This document shows, piece by piece, positions 52,001-63,785 of a DNA stretch of 64,000 nt. Each line of letters starts with the position of its first letter. Within the stretch, counting starts at the first letter, position 1. Source of the DNA: Talinum fruticosum. Lineage: Eukaryota > Streptophyta > Magnoliopsida > Caryophyllales > Talinaceae. A program made the translations under genes and the position numbers. The notes beneath the pieces were generated by a model that saw only the letters and a list, made by a program, of their open reading frames with translations, did no database searches and was not told where the DNA came from. The DNA lies in NCBI GenBank assembly GCA_021018815.1, contig JAITYX010000030.1, forward strand, positions 3,797,001 to 3,861,000, in the 5' to 3' direction.

Positions 52001-55000
52001 AAATCAGGTCAACCCGTTGAAAAGGTCAAGGTCAGGGTTAGAATCCTCAACCTGTTTATTAAACACGTCAAGTTTAGGTCGGGGAGTTTCAACCCGTTTA
52101 AGTTCGATACGAACACGAACTTAATCTGACGTGACCTATGACGTGACCTATTTACCAGCTGTACTCTCATTTACCTAGTTTCTATATTTAAATTATAAAC
52201 TTCCAAATATACCTATTTATCAGCTCGACTCTCATTTACCTAGTTTCTATTTTTAAATTACAAACTTCCAGATATAGTGCTTCTCCTGTGTCTGCCTTTT
52301 CCATTGGGTTAATCATCCAGCTAATGTCCTAATCTTTCCACCTAATAAATTCTTATGTTGCTAGAAGCCTTAATGCTTGAGAACAAGTTGCATCTATGAT
52401 TAAAAAATGCCCTCATGATAGATTAGATGGATATTTTGACAATGACAAGGTGTTCTTGACAAATCACATTATACTTGACCAAAAAATTTAATGAAGTAAG
52501 AATCCGTAGTTTCCAGCAAAGTATTCCTGATTGATCATGAAGCAGAGTCATTGTGGATCTATTTCCTTTAGTTAGAATCAGTAATCAACTTCATCGTCAT
52601 TGATTGCTTTCATTTCGGTGATCATGTTGGATGAGAATATAAATCCTGTCAGGGTGCTGAGTTCTGGGGTTCCAAAGAGATTAAGGTGTTGACATACCAG
52701 AGACGGGGTTCACTGTGCTACAGTAAGCAACTAAGCGGGGTCCATAGAGTAAACGATGTCATGGGAAACAAAAAAGGCAAACGAATAGTTCATCAGCAAA
52801 GAAAAGTCATGGTCAGCAAGTTCCATTGAATGAGTGATTGATTCACATCATGAATAGAAGAAGGGTTGGTTAGATGATGGATACGCAGCAAAACTGCTAA
52901 TTGGGACTTGGGTTGAGTGCTGAGACAATGGAATGGACAGCAAGCACGTGGCTTGTATAATATTGCACTTTTGCTCTCTCTGCATTATTTTTGCTCTGTT
53001 TTTGTTATTTCTTGAGTTTTACCTTAGATTACTTGTAGTTGAAGATTTTTTATTGTACCAATGGTCTGCCGGTTGTTGCTTGTCTTAATATTGACCTGAA
53101 TGTGAAACAGATATGCAGCTAATCTTGAGAATAAGCGAGTTGATCTGTTTGAAGGGCCTAACGAGGGGGTGCCAGAAGAAAATGTCTTGTTAGCCTCCTG
53201 TAAGAAAATGCGATTATCTTTTTCGACTATCCTTGGCAAGTCATTTCTACTAGCTACTACTCTCGTTATTCCCATCTCTTATCTGCTACTAAGAGTTTTA
53301 AGCTAGAGCTATGAGAAGAACACACTTCGGGAGATGCCATTAGTTTGTGACTCATTGTGCAGTTGAATTTATCTCCAGATCAAATCATTATTTGAAAACG
53401 CAATCAACCTTTAGCCTATGAATTTAGATAATTCACTCCAATCATTTTTGTTAATTCTCTGCAGGTCCAAGAAAAATATTTTATTTATAATTATTGAAAG
53501 TTTTTTCCCACTTTAGGCAGCTGAAAGAGTCATAGCAAGGCGATATCTCAGCCAAAAGCAAAATTGTCAATAAATTGCCTATGTTTCTTTTGTTTTGAAG
53601 TAATAGGTACTCATTTCCCCTTTCAAATGTGGGGCTCACATAAATCGCTTTTTGCAATTGAATGGTAGGGTAGGCTGCATACAGCATACTGTTGGCAAAC
53701 ACACCCCCAAAAAAAAAGCCTCAGACTCAACAGAAGTAGAAGATAATTCATACCTTAGATAATGAAGTGTTTTGGTTTAATATGAAAAATTAAATTGCAC
53801 ATGTATTTGTAATATGCACCCATGGCCATGGAAGCCCGGGGCAAGTTTGATGTGTACTTTGTTGCACTTGCCTTTGTCCATCTGTTATGTCTTTAAGTGA
53901 AGCTTCCTCTTATACCTACCTTTGTCCAAATATTATGTCCAATATGAAATGTTATCTTTGATCCATCTCTTTATCTGTGTTTGATTTGCCTCTAAGCTTG
54001 AGGTTTTATATGTGGCAGCTATGACAAACCAGCAGCTGCTTGATCATGGGAACCAAATGATGGATGAAACTGATCAAGCCATTGAGAGAGGAAAAAAGGT
54101 TCGTAGCTCCAGCGGACTTGGATTTTAGGTGCATAGCTACCACTAATCTGTAGTTGGTAAACTCCAATGAGTAGTTGGATAATGGAAGCAAAAATCTCCT
54201 TATGTTACTAGGATTGCTGCTGCTTCATTTGGCATTTCTCTGTAATTTGGTGATTGAAGAACTTTAATATGCAACTATGATCCTGCATTGTCCTGAATTT
54301 GAACCAATTTAAAATGATGATTCATTACCTGAAATTAGCTGTGAAAGTGAAGACAAAGTGTTGACCCATTGTATTCTAACATAAATACTGCTCAATCTAC
54401 TTTTATTTAAAGCATGCTTATTAGCTGCTGCATATGCTGCTTATGCAACCAGTCCATGGTTAATATAGCTTTTAATTTTGTCGACATATAGGGCGGAAAA
54501 TGCATTTCTATCACTCATGCAACAATCTATTATAGCTAGTTGTAAGACTCTAAACTGGAATTTTATGAATAATTTTGGCTAATTTCTCAAATTTGCTTAA
54601 TTCAGATTGTTCATGAAACAGTTAATGTTGGAACAGAGACTGCAGCAGCTCTTAAGGCTCAGGTGAGTGATTTGGTTCAAGTTATTTTCAGGTTTGTCAT
54701 GATGAATCTAAGTGAGAAATGTAATGGTACGAGCTGTCTGGTTCTGCAGACTGAACAAATGAGTAGGGTTGTCAATGAGCTGGACTCCATTAATTTTTCA
54801 ATCAAGAAAGCTTCCAAACTGGTCAAGGAAATTGGTCGGCAGGTCAGTTTCTTCAATGTCTGTCTTCGTTTCTATTTTATACGATGTTGATTTTTTGATG
54901 CCACTCAGCCAATTAAGTTTTGCAGGTTGCCACGGATCGATGTATTATGGCCTTGCTCTTCATTATTGTGCTTGGAGTTATTGCCATCATTGTTGTCAAG

Positions 55001-56001
55001 GTTGGGTGAACTTTTCCTCTTTTTCTTCCTTCTTGATTATGGTTATCTGTGCTCTTCATTATTGTGCTTGGAGTCATTGCCGTCATTATTTTGAAGGTTG
55101 GATGAACTTTTTCCTCTTTTTCTTCCTTGTTGAGTGAGGTTATTTCTATGCTAGTTTCTTTCTTTTCTTCTGGAAAATAACAGTGTGTCTCAAGTAACCA
55201 GTATTAGCATTAGGTGAAGAATATCTGATATGATGATTTATCATGTCTTCAACCAACCATTCAACCCCATTTGTTGTCTGATATGTGTCAGTCCAAACAG
55301 AAGAATATCTGTCATGCCTTATCCTGAACTGATTACTGTTAAATTTTTGTCCATTTGTCAGAGTTTGGAGCATGCTATTGTAAGTTTGATATCTTTTGAA
55401 CATTTGCATCTATATCTTATATGAGAGTGCACATGGTGAAAAAGCAAATTGAGGTTTTTGGAGGGGTTAAGATCTGCATTATAATCTACGTGGCTATATG
55501 ACCTATAAGAGCTAGGACTTCAGCAAAGCTGATCCATTTACTTTATCAGCTTGATCCAAAAATAAGGCAGCTCGTTTTTTACCTAAATTTGAATTGACCA
55601 AGAAACCATGAAGTGATTGAAAAGTTTCCTGACCAATATTTTTGGTTGCATGTTCTTAGCAAAGCTTATTGGACAAATAACTAGCAAAACCAAATTTGAA
55701 ACACACCCAAAAAGATCCTTTCAGAATCCAGTTGGACTCAAAAATATGCTTAATCCATTCTACCTTGACCCGAAATCAATGTGACACGAAACATACCCGA
55801 ACAACCAATTGCCAGTTCTAAGTTTTCTCTACATGGTTTATCATGCTTTTTCATATTTTCAAACTTAGTGGTATAAACGTTCACAACTCTTTTGCTAATA
55901 ATCACTTTCAGCTTGTGCACCCAAATAACAAAGATATCATAGACATTCCTGGATTGGCACCACCAGCTCAAGCACGAAGACTACTTTGGCATCCAATTTG
56001 A
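49074..56001 (+). CDS. NPSN11: Novel plant SNARE (NPSN11-like Qb-SNARE), one-base frame break in exon 1
   Basis: Qb-SNARE of membrane fusion, in Arabidopsis acting with KNOLLE at the cell plate in cytokinesis. Ten exons: 49074-49149, 49976-50068, 50974-51067, 51405-51442, 53111-53199, 54019-54098, 54606-54662, 54750-54842, 54926-55000 and 55912-56001. Family sequence: NGFQKLEKIKDTN, LEELTDKMRECKR, LIKEFDREVKDLQ, NKMLNEKKQSM, KELNSYVAMKKQYA, MTNQQLLDHGNQMMDETDQA, the SNARE helix TEQMSRVVNELDSINFSIKK, the anchor CIMALLFIIVLGVIAIIVVK and the tail NNKDIIDIPGLAPPA. In exon 1 the frame starts MSSLSAISDEL but the expected ELDGQISDIFRALS is one frame away; G4 at 49106-49109 should be G5. With it the length is 786 (261 aa). 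Arabidopsis NPSN11 is similar in size. NPSN12/13 remain possible. Confidence 0.92.
51595..52150 (+). mobile_element. Dispersed repeat in NPSN intron 4
   Basis: A stretch rich in GACACGACCCGACATG, GTTTAATTAATTGGGTTGAC and AACGGGTT motifs, resembling the non-autonomous repeat found in many angiosperm introns and spacers. A diverged second copy of the first 150 bases lies at 62364-62515 (GATCCGACATGAAGATAGAC, GGTAGAGATTTTCAACCTG, ATGGGTTGA). The GGGTAGAGATTTTTATTCCG of this copy and GGTAGAGATTTTCAACC of the other align well. No coding capacity and no certain ends. Confidence 0.5.
54955..55136 (+). repeat. 96-bp tandem duplication of the NPSN membrane-anchor exon and its donor
   Basis: From GCTCTTCATTATTGTGCTTG at 54955 through the donor and first part of intron 9, the sequence repeats from 55051 at a period of 96 bases with a few differences (GGAGTTATTGCC versus GGAGTCATTGCC, GTTGTCAAG versus ATTTTGAAG). 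The second copy has the anchor codons and donor but no acceptor in front, so it is normally intronic. Confidence 0.9.
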
Positions 56002-58482
56002 AGATCCTAGAAATGAAGGCTATTATACCAGGTTGTTCCCAGTATTCTTTATTCGATTAATTTCTATTCATGTGAGCATATTTGTGATGTTGGTGGCACC
56101 TAGTCGTTTACTCGTTTTTCCGAAGAGCGAGCTGCTTACAGATGGATATATTCAAAATGGCAAAATATGGCTTCTACACTGTAATTAGATATTGTAATTG
56201 GCCGACTACCTGGATCGATGCCCGTTTGCCAGCATATATTACCCAGCACACAGCAGCAGCTCCCTCTTGTGGTGTTGAGATGAGAAAGAGAGGTGTATGA
56301 TTTTTTATTCTTTGTACTCACAGTAAATTATAGGCGGAAATCTCTTTTTCAGTTGTGAAACAACCCACAGATTCACACATTGACGACATTGTCACCTATT
56401 GTTTTCTACTCGTAACCTTGTATAATAATCACATGCCTGAGCTTATTTGGTACTACTATAAAAATGAGGTTTGTTTATTTTTACGATGCGACAATTCTTT
56501 GTTTTTTTGACGAGTTGAGGTCAAATAGCAAGTCAACAACTGCTAATTTTTTAAATTTTATATTCTTTTTGGATCATCATTAATTAAGATTGAGCTATTG
56601 CCTCTGTACGAGAGGCAAAGCTCTCATAGCGCAGATTTTTCTATTCATGAGACTGAAATTTAAAATTTTGTTTGAGACTTTTGAATGGGAACAGGTGTTG
56701 AATTACAACCCTATATGTGTTAATATGACTATAGTGAAGAACTATGGATTCTCTTGTGACATGGTTTAGAGAGTTGCATATTTGAGTGGGCTTTTTCATG
56801 ATAGGAAGTGTACGAAAATGCATTGGAGATGGTGAGAGAATTCGAGATCCCCAAACCAAAAGAGCCAATAATTTAAGTCGATGTAATTGCACAATAAATT
56901 ATTTGTTGAAATCCCCAAACCAATCAAATTGGGTTTATTTGACTAGTATAATCATACCATCAAGTCAAGACTATTGTGCATAGGTAATTAAGTTAATCGT
57001 GAACTCATCATTCCTATATACTATTAGGAAAACCCTATCGAAGTGGGGTTAGGCCAGGCCAACCTCACTCTTTGTACACATTCTTCTCAAGTTTAAATTT
57101 TGAAAGAAGCAATTTTCAATCTTTATATTGGATAGAATTGTTATTATGATTGGAGTTCTGGGCGCCTAGATATGGGCTTTGGTATTCCTCCCTTACCTGT
57201 GCCAAACCACTGGAATTCTCCTAAAATAGAATTTAGTGGACTAGACTCACTTACCAGTCCATAAAAAGTAAAAATACTATTAGAAAAACCGCAATATAAT
57301 CATTGCCTGCGGTTGAAGACCAAGTGTAATTAGTGGATAGTGATCAACTTATTGCATCATGCTTGTTTGTCATGCTTTCGTTCCTTTTCCTTCTTTCTTT
57401 TTTTCATAATGAGAACATAAACACTTAATCAAACATCAAACACATCATATGATGAGTATAAAAATATTATACTCAATAATCAAACATCAAGGTAGATGTA
57501 CTTTGCTCAGGACACTGTAACAACCCCATACAACTATTGGCAGAAAAAATGGTTCAAATTATATATTAAGATTGTTAAAAATTTTAAAGTAGACACTGCG
57601 TACAATTTAATTGACACTTATAATTACAATTAAATCTATCATCATATTGGACAATTTTATCAACAAAAATAAAAATTACACTCTCTAAATTCAAATCAAT
57701 TGGAAAGTAACTTCAAGAGCATATGCTAATGATTTTCTAAGTCGTATTAAATTCAAAGCAGACAATTTTAGTTAAATGAAATCACATTCAACTCGTTAAT
57801 TTGAATATTGACACAATCGTGTGCTTCTACGCGTGAAGGTACGATGTTGACGTGTGAGATTCTCAAATCAAAATTCAAAACCCAATTCTCTCTCTCCTCC
57901 CACCGCTATACATAGCCCACCACTGGCAGGCAATGAATAAAGTTTTCAAATTGGGTATGTAACTTACCTTGAAAGAAAATGGTGGAGAGAATTTACGGAC
58001 AAACGAAGGATGAGAATTTTGATGTAGGTGGAAAATGCGAGCCAGTAAAACAAGCCGAGTTTCGTTGAATTCAATTTAGTGATTAGAGAGAAGCTCACAG
58101 TTGGTAGATAGATCGTTGATCAAAATAAAAGAATTCTTTTTTGGAGCTGTTCAATACTATTTACAATCAATTTCTATACTCTTGCTTCTTCAATTGTTCC
58201 TTTTGCTTCTCAGTTTCATACACGTCTCTCTCTCTCTCTCCGCCTCCCCGCGTTTCCTTTCTGGTACCTGGTGGAATTTTCAGCTGGTTTCAGATTTGGC
58301 AGTAGTATATTTGTTGTGAATTCCCTCGTCAACTAAGACCAGCATCACTAACTTTAAGGGTTTGACAAGTTCATTGACCAGAAATCTGTCTTTTCTCTCT
58401 CTTCCTGCCTACAGTTTATTGTGGCTATTAAGGGCAACAAGGCTACTTCTTTGAAGTCACCCAGAACATTGTTTATTGTTTT
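56002..58482. other. NPSN 3' region, spacer and kinase promoter
   Basis: No supported gene in about 2.5 kb. The kinase promoter and leader probably lie at 57850-58766; a CT run is at 58225-58240 (CGTCTCTCTCTCTCTCTCC). Short ORFs on both strands have no domain. Confidence 0.4.
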
Positions 58483-58668
58483 ATGCACATAGTTTGGTTA
58501 GGTCTCATCTGGGTTTTGCTTTCTTCTTCCTTTAACTTGTTAATCTTCATCTGTGTCTTGCTATTTCGTCTCATTTCTCACATCTTGTTACTCAACTCTC
58601 ACTTGGGTTTCCCCGGCTTCATGTTTTTGCATCTGGGTTTGATGTTTTTCCATCACAAATCCCCCTAG
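58483..58668 (+). promoter_or_regulatory. Upstream ORF candidate before the RLCK
   Basis: A 61-codon ORF that ends 98 bases before the kinase ATG. Its translation is strongly hydrophobic (repeated LLSSSFNLLIFI, LLFRLISHILLLN) and could be an upstream ORF if this stretch is in the mature leader. It could also be intronic or untranscribed. Confidence 0.3.
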
Positions 58669-58766
58669 ATGAATGGGTTGATATAAACCAGGCTGATATA
58701 AACCAGCTCAGTTATAGTTATTTGAAAGGAGTCCTCTATGAGCGTTTGCTTCTGAAATTGTCAAAG

Positions 58767-61718
58767 ATGGGCTGCTTCTCTTTCTTCAAGCAGAACAAAA
58801 AGAAAAGAAATCAAATTCAGCTCCCGAGTTGAGGAAAACTACAGAAAGAATATCAGGAAATAGGTTATCAAAATCTGAAAATTCAGTTGCCTCATCTTCA
58901 AGAACTATACCAGAATTATACAGGGAGAAGCAACATAATTTGAGGGCTTTCACTTACTCTGAGCTCAGTGAAGCTACCAATGGTTTCAACAAGTTGTTGA
59001 AGGTTGGGGAGGGTGGTTTTGGCAGTGTATATAAAGGCACAATTAAGCCTCGAAGTGGTGATGGTAATCTCACTGTGGTTGCCATTAAGAAGCTCAACAA
59101 TTATGGCATGCAGGTACTGGATTCATTCTTTTCGTTTGCAAATGTGCCAGTATTTTTGCTGTGGAGAATTTAATTGTTTGTAGCTAGAAATTCTGTGGGT
59201 TATAGTATCTTACGATCTTGTCATCTCAGAGAATTGAGGGGTGAGATCTTCATTTTACATGTTTCCCCCATTCTTCCTTGGATTATTGAATTGTTGGTTA
59301 ATGAGAATTTTAAATATCCATCTGTTTGCTCTTAAAAATTCATCTAGAATATAATAATAAGAATCAGGTATTTCGATGCAATTGAAGGTCACTTATTGTA
59401 GATGAATTTGAGAATATGAATCAGCATTGCCTACAGGATTTGGTGTTTTGAACTGGAACTGAAAAGTATCAAGCTGGTCGTCTTCAATGACTGGTTTCTT
59501 CAGCAATGTCTTGTTTACTGCTGGAACTTTTGGTTGCATTTGGTTAGAGATATACTCCTTTATCCTTTCATGCTTAGTAGGCACTTGTAGAGTTGTAGTA
59601 GTCATGTCCTCAAGCTTTGGATGGCCCGAGGCGATACTGAGGAAACTCATGGATGATGAGCTTCTGCTTGGTTAATGGTGTGATGCAGTTAGTTTGCAGG
59701 GAAATTGTGCTGTTTGGATGTGGTTTATGGAGTGAAGAGAAGCTGGAAGGGGAAGATATGTAAGGATGTATAGCAATTTCTTGAGAAGGGATTTGTAATG
59801 AGAAAAGTAAAACCAATTCCTTGAGGAAATGTACCATCAAATTCACTGTTCGGATAGTTGAAAAGTTCACTTTGGACAATTTTTAGCTTGAATTATAAAA
59901 GATTGGAGCAAAATGTTTTACTAGATCGCCGTCTACTTCCTCCGCTGTGGAGTAATTTGACCTCTTATATCCTTGGAGTTAACCATACACAATGATATGG
60001 AAGCAATTTAGAATAGATATTAAGCAATGATTACTGGGCTAAACTTGCATTCTTGACATTGTTGTCCTTGTTGTGTTCATGCTAGTCTTATGTGTTAATG
60101 AAATTTTTCACTCTTGTGTTTTGGAACAGAAATAAGAGTTTGTCACTGGATCTATTTTTTTCATAGCTCTTCTGTTTTATAATTGTTTTAATGATTCTCC
60201 TAGGTTTGATCAGCATCAAAGAAGTCGTACCTTTCTTTCTCTATATTCAATTTTGCAGTTTATCGAGCACCAATTTTAATTTATTATAGGGCCACAAAGA
60301 ATGGCTTGCAGAAGTCCAATTCCTTGGTGTCGTCGATCATCAAAAGCTAGTGAAGCTTCTGGGATACTGTGCAGTAGACGGAGATCGGGGGATACAGAGG
60401 CTTTTAGTGTATGAGTACATGGCTAAGAAGAGCTTAGAAGATCATTTATTTGGTCAACATTTTCCTTCTCTCCCTTGGATAACTAGATTAAAGATAATGT
60501 TGGATGCAGCTGAAGGGTTGGCTTATCTGCATGATGGAATGGAAGTCCAGGTCAGTTTTCCACTTTTTCTTTGATTAAGATTCATTTTAATCTTCCTGCA
60601 AAATCTTGAAAAATTTTGAAGGAACAATTAGAGCTGTACATTTTTCATCTCTAATCTCTTCTCAAGTGTGCTTGCTTTCAGATCATCATTCATCACACAG
60701 ACACACATGTCCAACACATGCACCATTATTAGTGGCCAAATTATGTTAACTGTTGCCGGTTCTGTGTTTCTGTTAGGTGATATTTCGAGACTTTAAGTCA
60801 TCAAATGTATTGTTGAACAAGGACATGAGTGCAAAACTGTCGGATTTTGGTATGGCTCGGGAGGGACCTACTGGGGACGATACTCATGTATCAACTGCAG
60901 TGAGTTTTTTCATCTATATTCTTAAGCTGCATTACCATGTTGTTTCCTGATTCATGTTCGGTAATCTCTTATCGTTAGAACTCCTCCTAGCCTGGCCTAG
61001 CCTATACAAAGACCAAGTTCAGGGGTCAAGGGCATAGGAGGGAAGAACATTGGGCAAAGCCTCAAGGTTAAGATCTAAACCATCCCTTTTAGTATCCCCT
61101 TCACTCTCATACCACTCTGTAAATCACTAGCCGTCCAAACTTGGGTTTGCAATGGCAGAAGGACCTCATGCCAGTGGGGACATACGACTCTATTAGACCA
61201 TAGATTTAAAAACCATTGACTACTTACTACTCACTCTATAAAAGAATGATAAAATCTATTTCCAATTTATGTTCTTCGAAATTCTGAAAGTTGTCTGTAT
61301 TTAACTCTTTCAGCCAGTGGGGACATACGGGTATGCAGCCCCAGAATATGTAAAAACTGGGCATCTCAAGCAAAAGAGTGACACCTATAGTTTCGGGGTA
61401 GTGCTTTATGAGATCTTGACTGGTAGGCGAGCTATAGAGAGAAGCCGCCCTACTTCAGAGCAAAAGCTGTTGGAATGGGTGAAACAGTTCCCGGCTAACA
61501 GCAAGATGTTCTACATGATAATGGACTTTCGCCTTCGAAATAACTACTCACTAACTGCAGCCCGAAAGATTGCCAATCTGGCAGACCGTTGTCTGAGCAA
61601 GGAAGCAGAAGACCGCCCTGATATGAATGAGATAATAGCTGTCTTGAAGGAGGCAATACTGGAATCTGAAGGGAGCCCCTCTGGAGTGAATATTCCGCAG
61701 TCAAGCACAACTAGTTAG
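58767..61718 (+). CDS. Receptor-like cytoplasmic kinase, RLCK-VII (PBL/PCRK type), one-base frame break
   Basis: Ser/Thr kinase of the RLCK-VII group resembling PBL19/PCRK-type proteins that relay immune receptor signals. Exons: 58767-59113, 60290-60550, 60777-60899 and 61314-61718. The N-terminus MGCFSFF has the Gly2/Cys3 pattern for myristoylation and palmitoylation. Kinase motifs: [17 protein letters not shown] (catalytic Lys), [15 protein letters not shown], the catalytic loop [13 protein letters not shown] (RD type), [28 protein letters not shown] and [16 protein letters not shown], then the subfamily segment [11 protein letters not shown]. The expected [10 protein letters not shown] comes right after the N-terminal lysines, but the A-rich stretch at 58797-58806 is one base short, so translation from 58767 stops at GAG-TTG-like TGA within 70 bases. 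With one A added the length is 1137 (378 aa). An internal ATG at 58829 would start after the acylation motif and is unlikely. Confidence 0.88.
59393..59650 (-). other. Antisense ORF in kinase intron 1
   Basis: An 85-codon minus-strand ORF inside the 1176-base first intron. Its predicted product (starts [16 protein letters not shown], ends [11 protein letters not shown]) has a balanced, protein-like amino acid composition without low complexity, unlike the other intronic ORFs. I do not recognise a family. It could be a small antisense gene, a captured gene fragment or chance. Confidence 0.25.
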
Positions 61719-63518
61719 TGTCACTGTAAAGATTAATCAACATAAGAGCGAATAATCAAATACTGTTACTCTGACTGTGGATTAACATACTCTATCGTCC
61801 CAAAAAAAAAAGGGTCCGACTTAGAAATAATTCTTCACGTCTGTTAGCCTTTATTTGGCGGGAGTTGTTGTAATTTAGAGGAATTTGCCATGATTTTGCT
61901 GCTGCTCTGTAGATTTTAGTGTATATGTATATAAGTAGATCCTTAAATTTGCAGTCATATTGAGAGATGTAGAACTGTTTCTCAAAATAGTCATGATTGA
62001 AGCTTACTGTTCTGATGGAAAAACAAATGGAAGGCCTCTTGGATTTTCAATCACCCACTTATGTTTATCATCAGACAATGATCCCTCAAGGCCAAAAAAT
62101 TTTTTAGGGGAAAAAAGGTGGGTAAATTGAAATGTAATAGAATAGTCGGCAAATTATTTGAATCTTTGTAAATTTTGTGAAGATATATTTGGATTGTTAA
62201 ATGATACTTGCGTGACTAGTGAGTATTATGTTGATGAACTCGAAAAAATGAGTCTTCATGAAGAGTGGATTCACTTGTTATAAAAATATACTGCGTAAGA
62301 ATAATGAATATTCTGAAATTTTGTTCAATTTTTGACGTGTTATATCTAAAGCTAGAGAAATTTGATCCGACATGAAGATAGACAGGTTTCGGTAGAGATT
62401 TTCAACCTGTTTACTTAAATGGGTTGATATGTTCAACTTATTTAGCTAATTGAGTTGGGTTCACGTTGAAATTCTTGACATGAAAATAACATGTGTTAAC
62501 CTGTTTATTTTTAAAAATTAAAATAAAAAATATTTGTGATTTTTGAAAATAGGAGCGGAAATAAAAAATTAAAAATTAAAGGGAGCGGAAGCCATTAGGG
62601 AAATAAAAATGTGAAAACTGAAGGGTTTTTACGCATTTATGGTAAAGGATATATAGTTTTAGAGTTGTAGAGTATACAAAATGATCTTATGATGATTAAC
62701 GAGATTCAAGAAGGATTTCTTATATTAATAATTTTGTTCTAACTGCATCCATGAAATGTGAGTTTGAAGGAAGACTTTTCCTATCCTATAGGATTAGACA
62801 TGCTTCCTTCTAGCAATTGATTGATTTTCCTATTTTTCTTTTTTGGTTGTGAATTAAAAGAAAGTTTGAGAGTGCAATTCATAAAATGATAAGGTTTTTT
62901 GGGGTGTGGATGTACAATTGTATTTAGATTTCTTTGTATTCATATCATGAGGAATTCATCCTCTTTAACCACTATTAAAATCACCGAAAAAATTATATTT
63001 TTGTAAAATTTAAAAAGAGTTTCTCGCTAAATTAATTAACATATTTTAATTAAGTGAGTACATAAAGTTTAAGTTTTTGATACGAATATATAAAATTTAA
63101 GTTTAGTTACAAGTCTATTACATGAAAGCAAATAAGTCCCCTTAAAAGACAAGAACTAAAAAAACAAAAGTAATATTTTAGGGTAACTAATAGAAATGAA
63201 AAATAATTTTAAAAAATTTCCATTGAAAATGAGCCAAGTCAATTTAATAAATCTTTTAAATTCGACTCAACTAAAATTAAAATTTTTAGATAATTGAACT
63301 TACAATTTACATATTGATCCCTGTAATTTCAAGTTAGCATCATATAATCTTTTAACATTAAAATATATTTCAAATTAATAATACAAAGATTCAAATTAAA
63401 AAAATTTAAAAAATAAAGCTCAGCTATACTCGAGGTCAGCTCGGACTAGTGTGACCAGCTTGATCCGAACCCTAGCCAACCCTCAATCTCCGATTGAGTG
63501 ATTTTGATCATCAGCACG
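61719..63518. other. RLCK 3' region, repeat copy and spacer
   Basis: The RLCK 3' UTR runs to about 62000. The second copy of the dispersed repeat of the NPSN intron is at 62364-62515. The rest is AT-rich with no gene. The promoter of the 58-aa gene lies at its right end, where CTCAGCTATACTCGAGGTCAGC and related GCTCGGACTAG motifs differ from the surrounding AT-rich DNA. Confidence 0.4.
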
Positions 63519-63785
63519 ATGATGGAGAGAAAATTCACTCTGCTACACACCGTCGCCACCGCCGGCGTATTCTCCGCCGTTTCTTTCTGGTATCTCTCTC
63601 TCTCCATCTTTTGTCAGGTTGAGATTTTGCTTAGATTTCACTAAATTTGTCAAAATTTGATTGATTGGTGGATTACAAGGTACGGCTTCATGTTTGGAAG
63701 AGAATCAGCACGCAAGGAGCTCGGCGATATCATTGATGATCTTCGCCGCTCTAGTTCTAGCTCTGCACCACCTTCTCCTTCCTAA
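63519..63785 (+). CDS. 58-aa single-pass membrane protein, plant conserved type
   Basis: Two short exons, 63519-63589 and 63680-63785, joined by a 90-base GT-AG intron in phase 2, give 177 bases and 58 aa without frame break. The product begins MMERKFTLLHTVATAGVFSA, has one hydrophobic segment (about residues 8-30, ending VSFWYGFMFG), then a charged RESARKELGDIIDDLRRSS and a Ser/Pro tail. The GFMFGRESARKEL segment resembles short uncharacterised plant proteins I have a general memory of, but I cannot name a function. The basic N-terminus plus single span would fit a mitochondrial or ER tail-less membrane peptide; this is inference. The CT run just after each splice junction is intronic or 3' UTR. 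It was found by splice-site reading, since neither exon is a long ORF. Confidence 0.75.
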
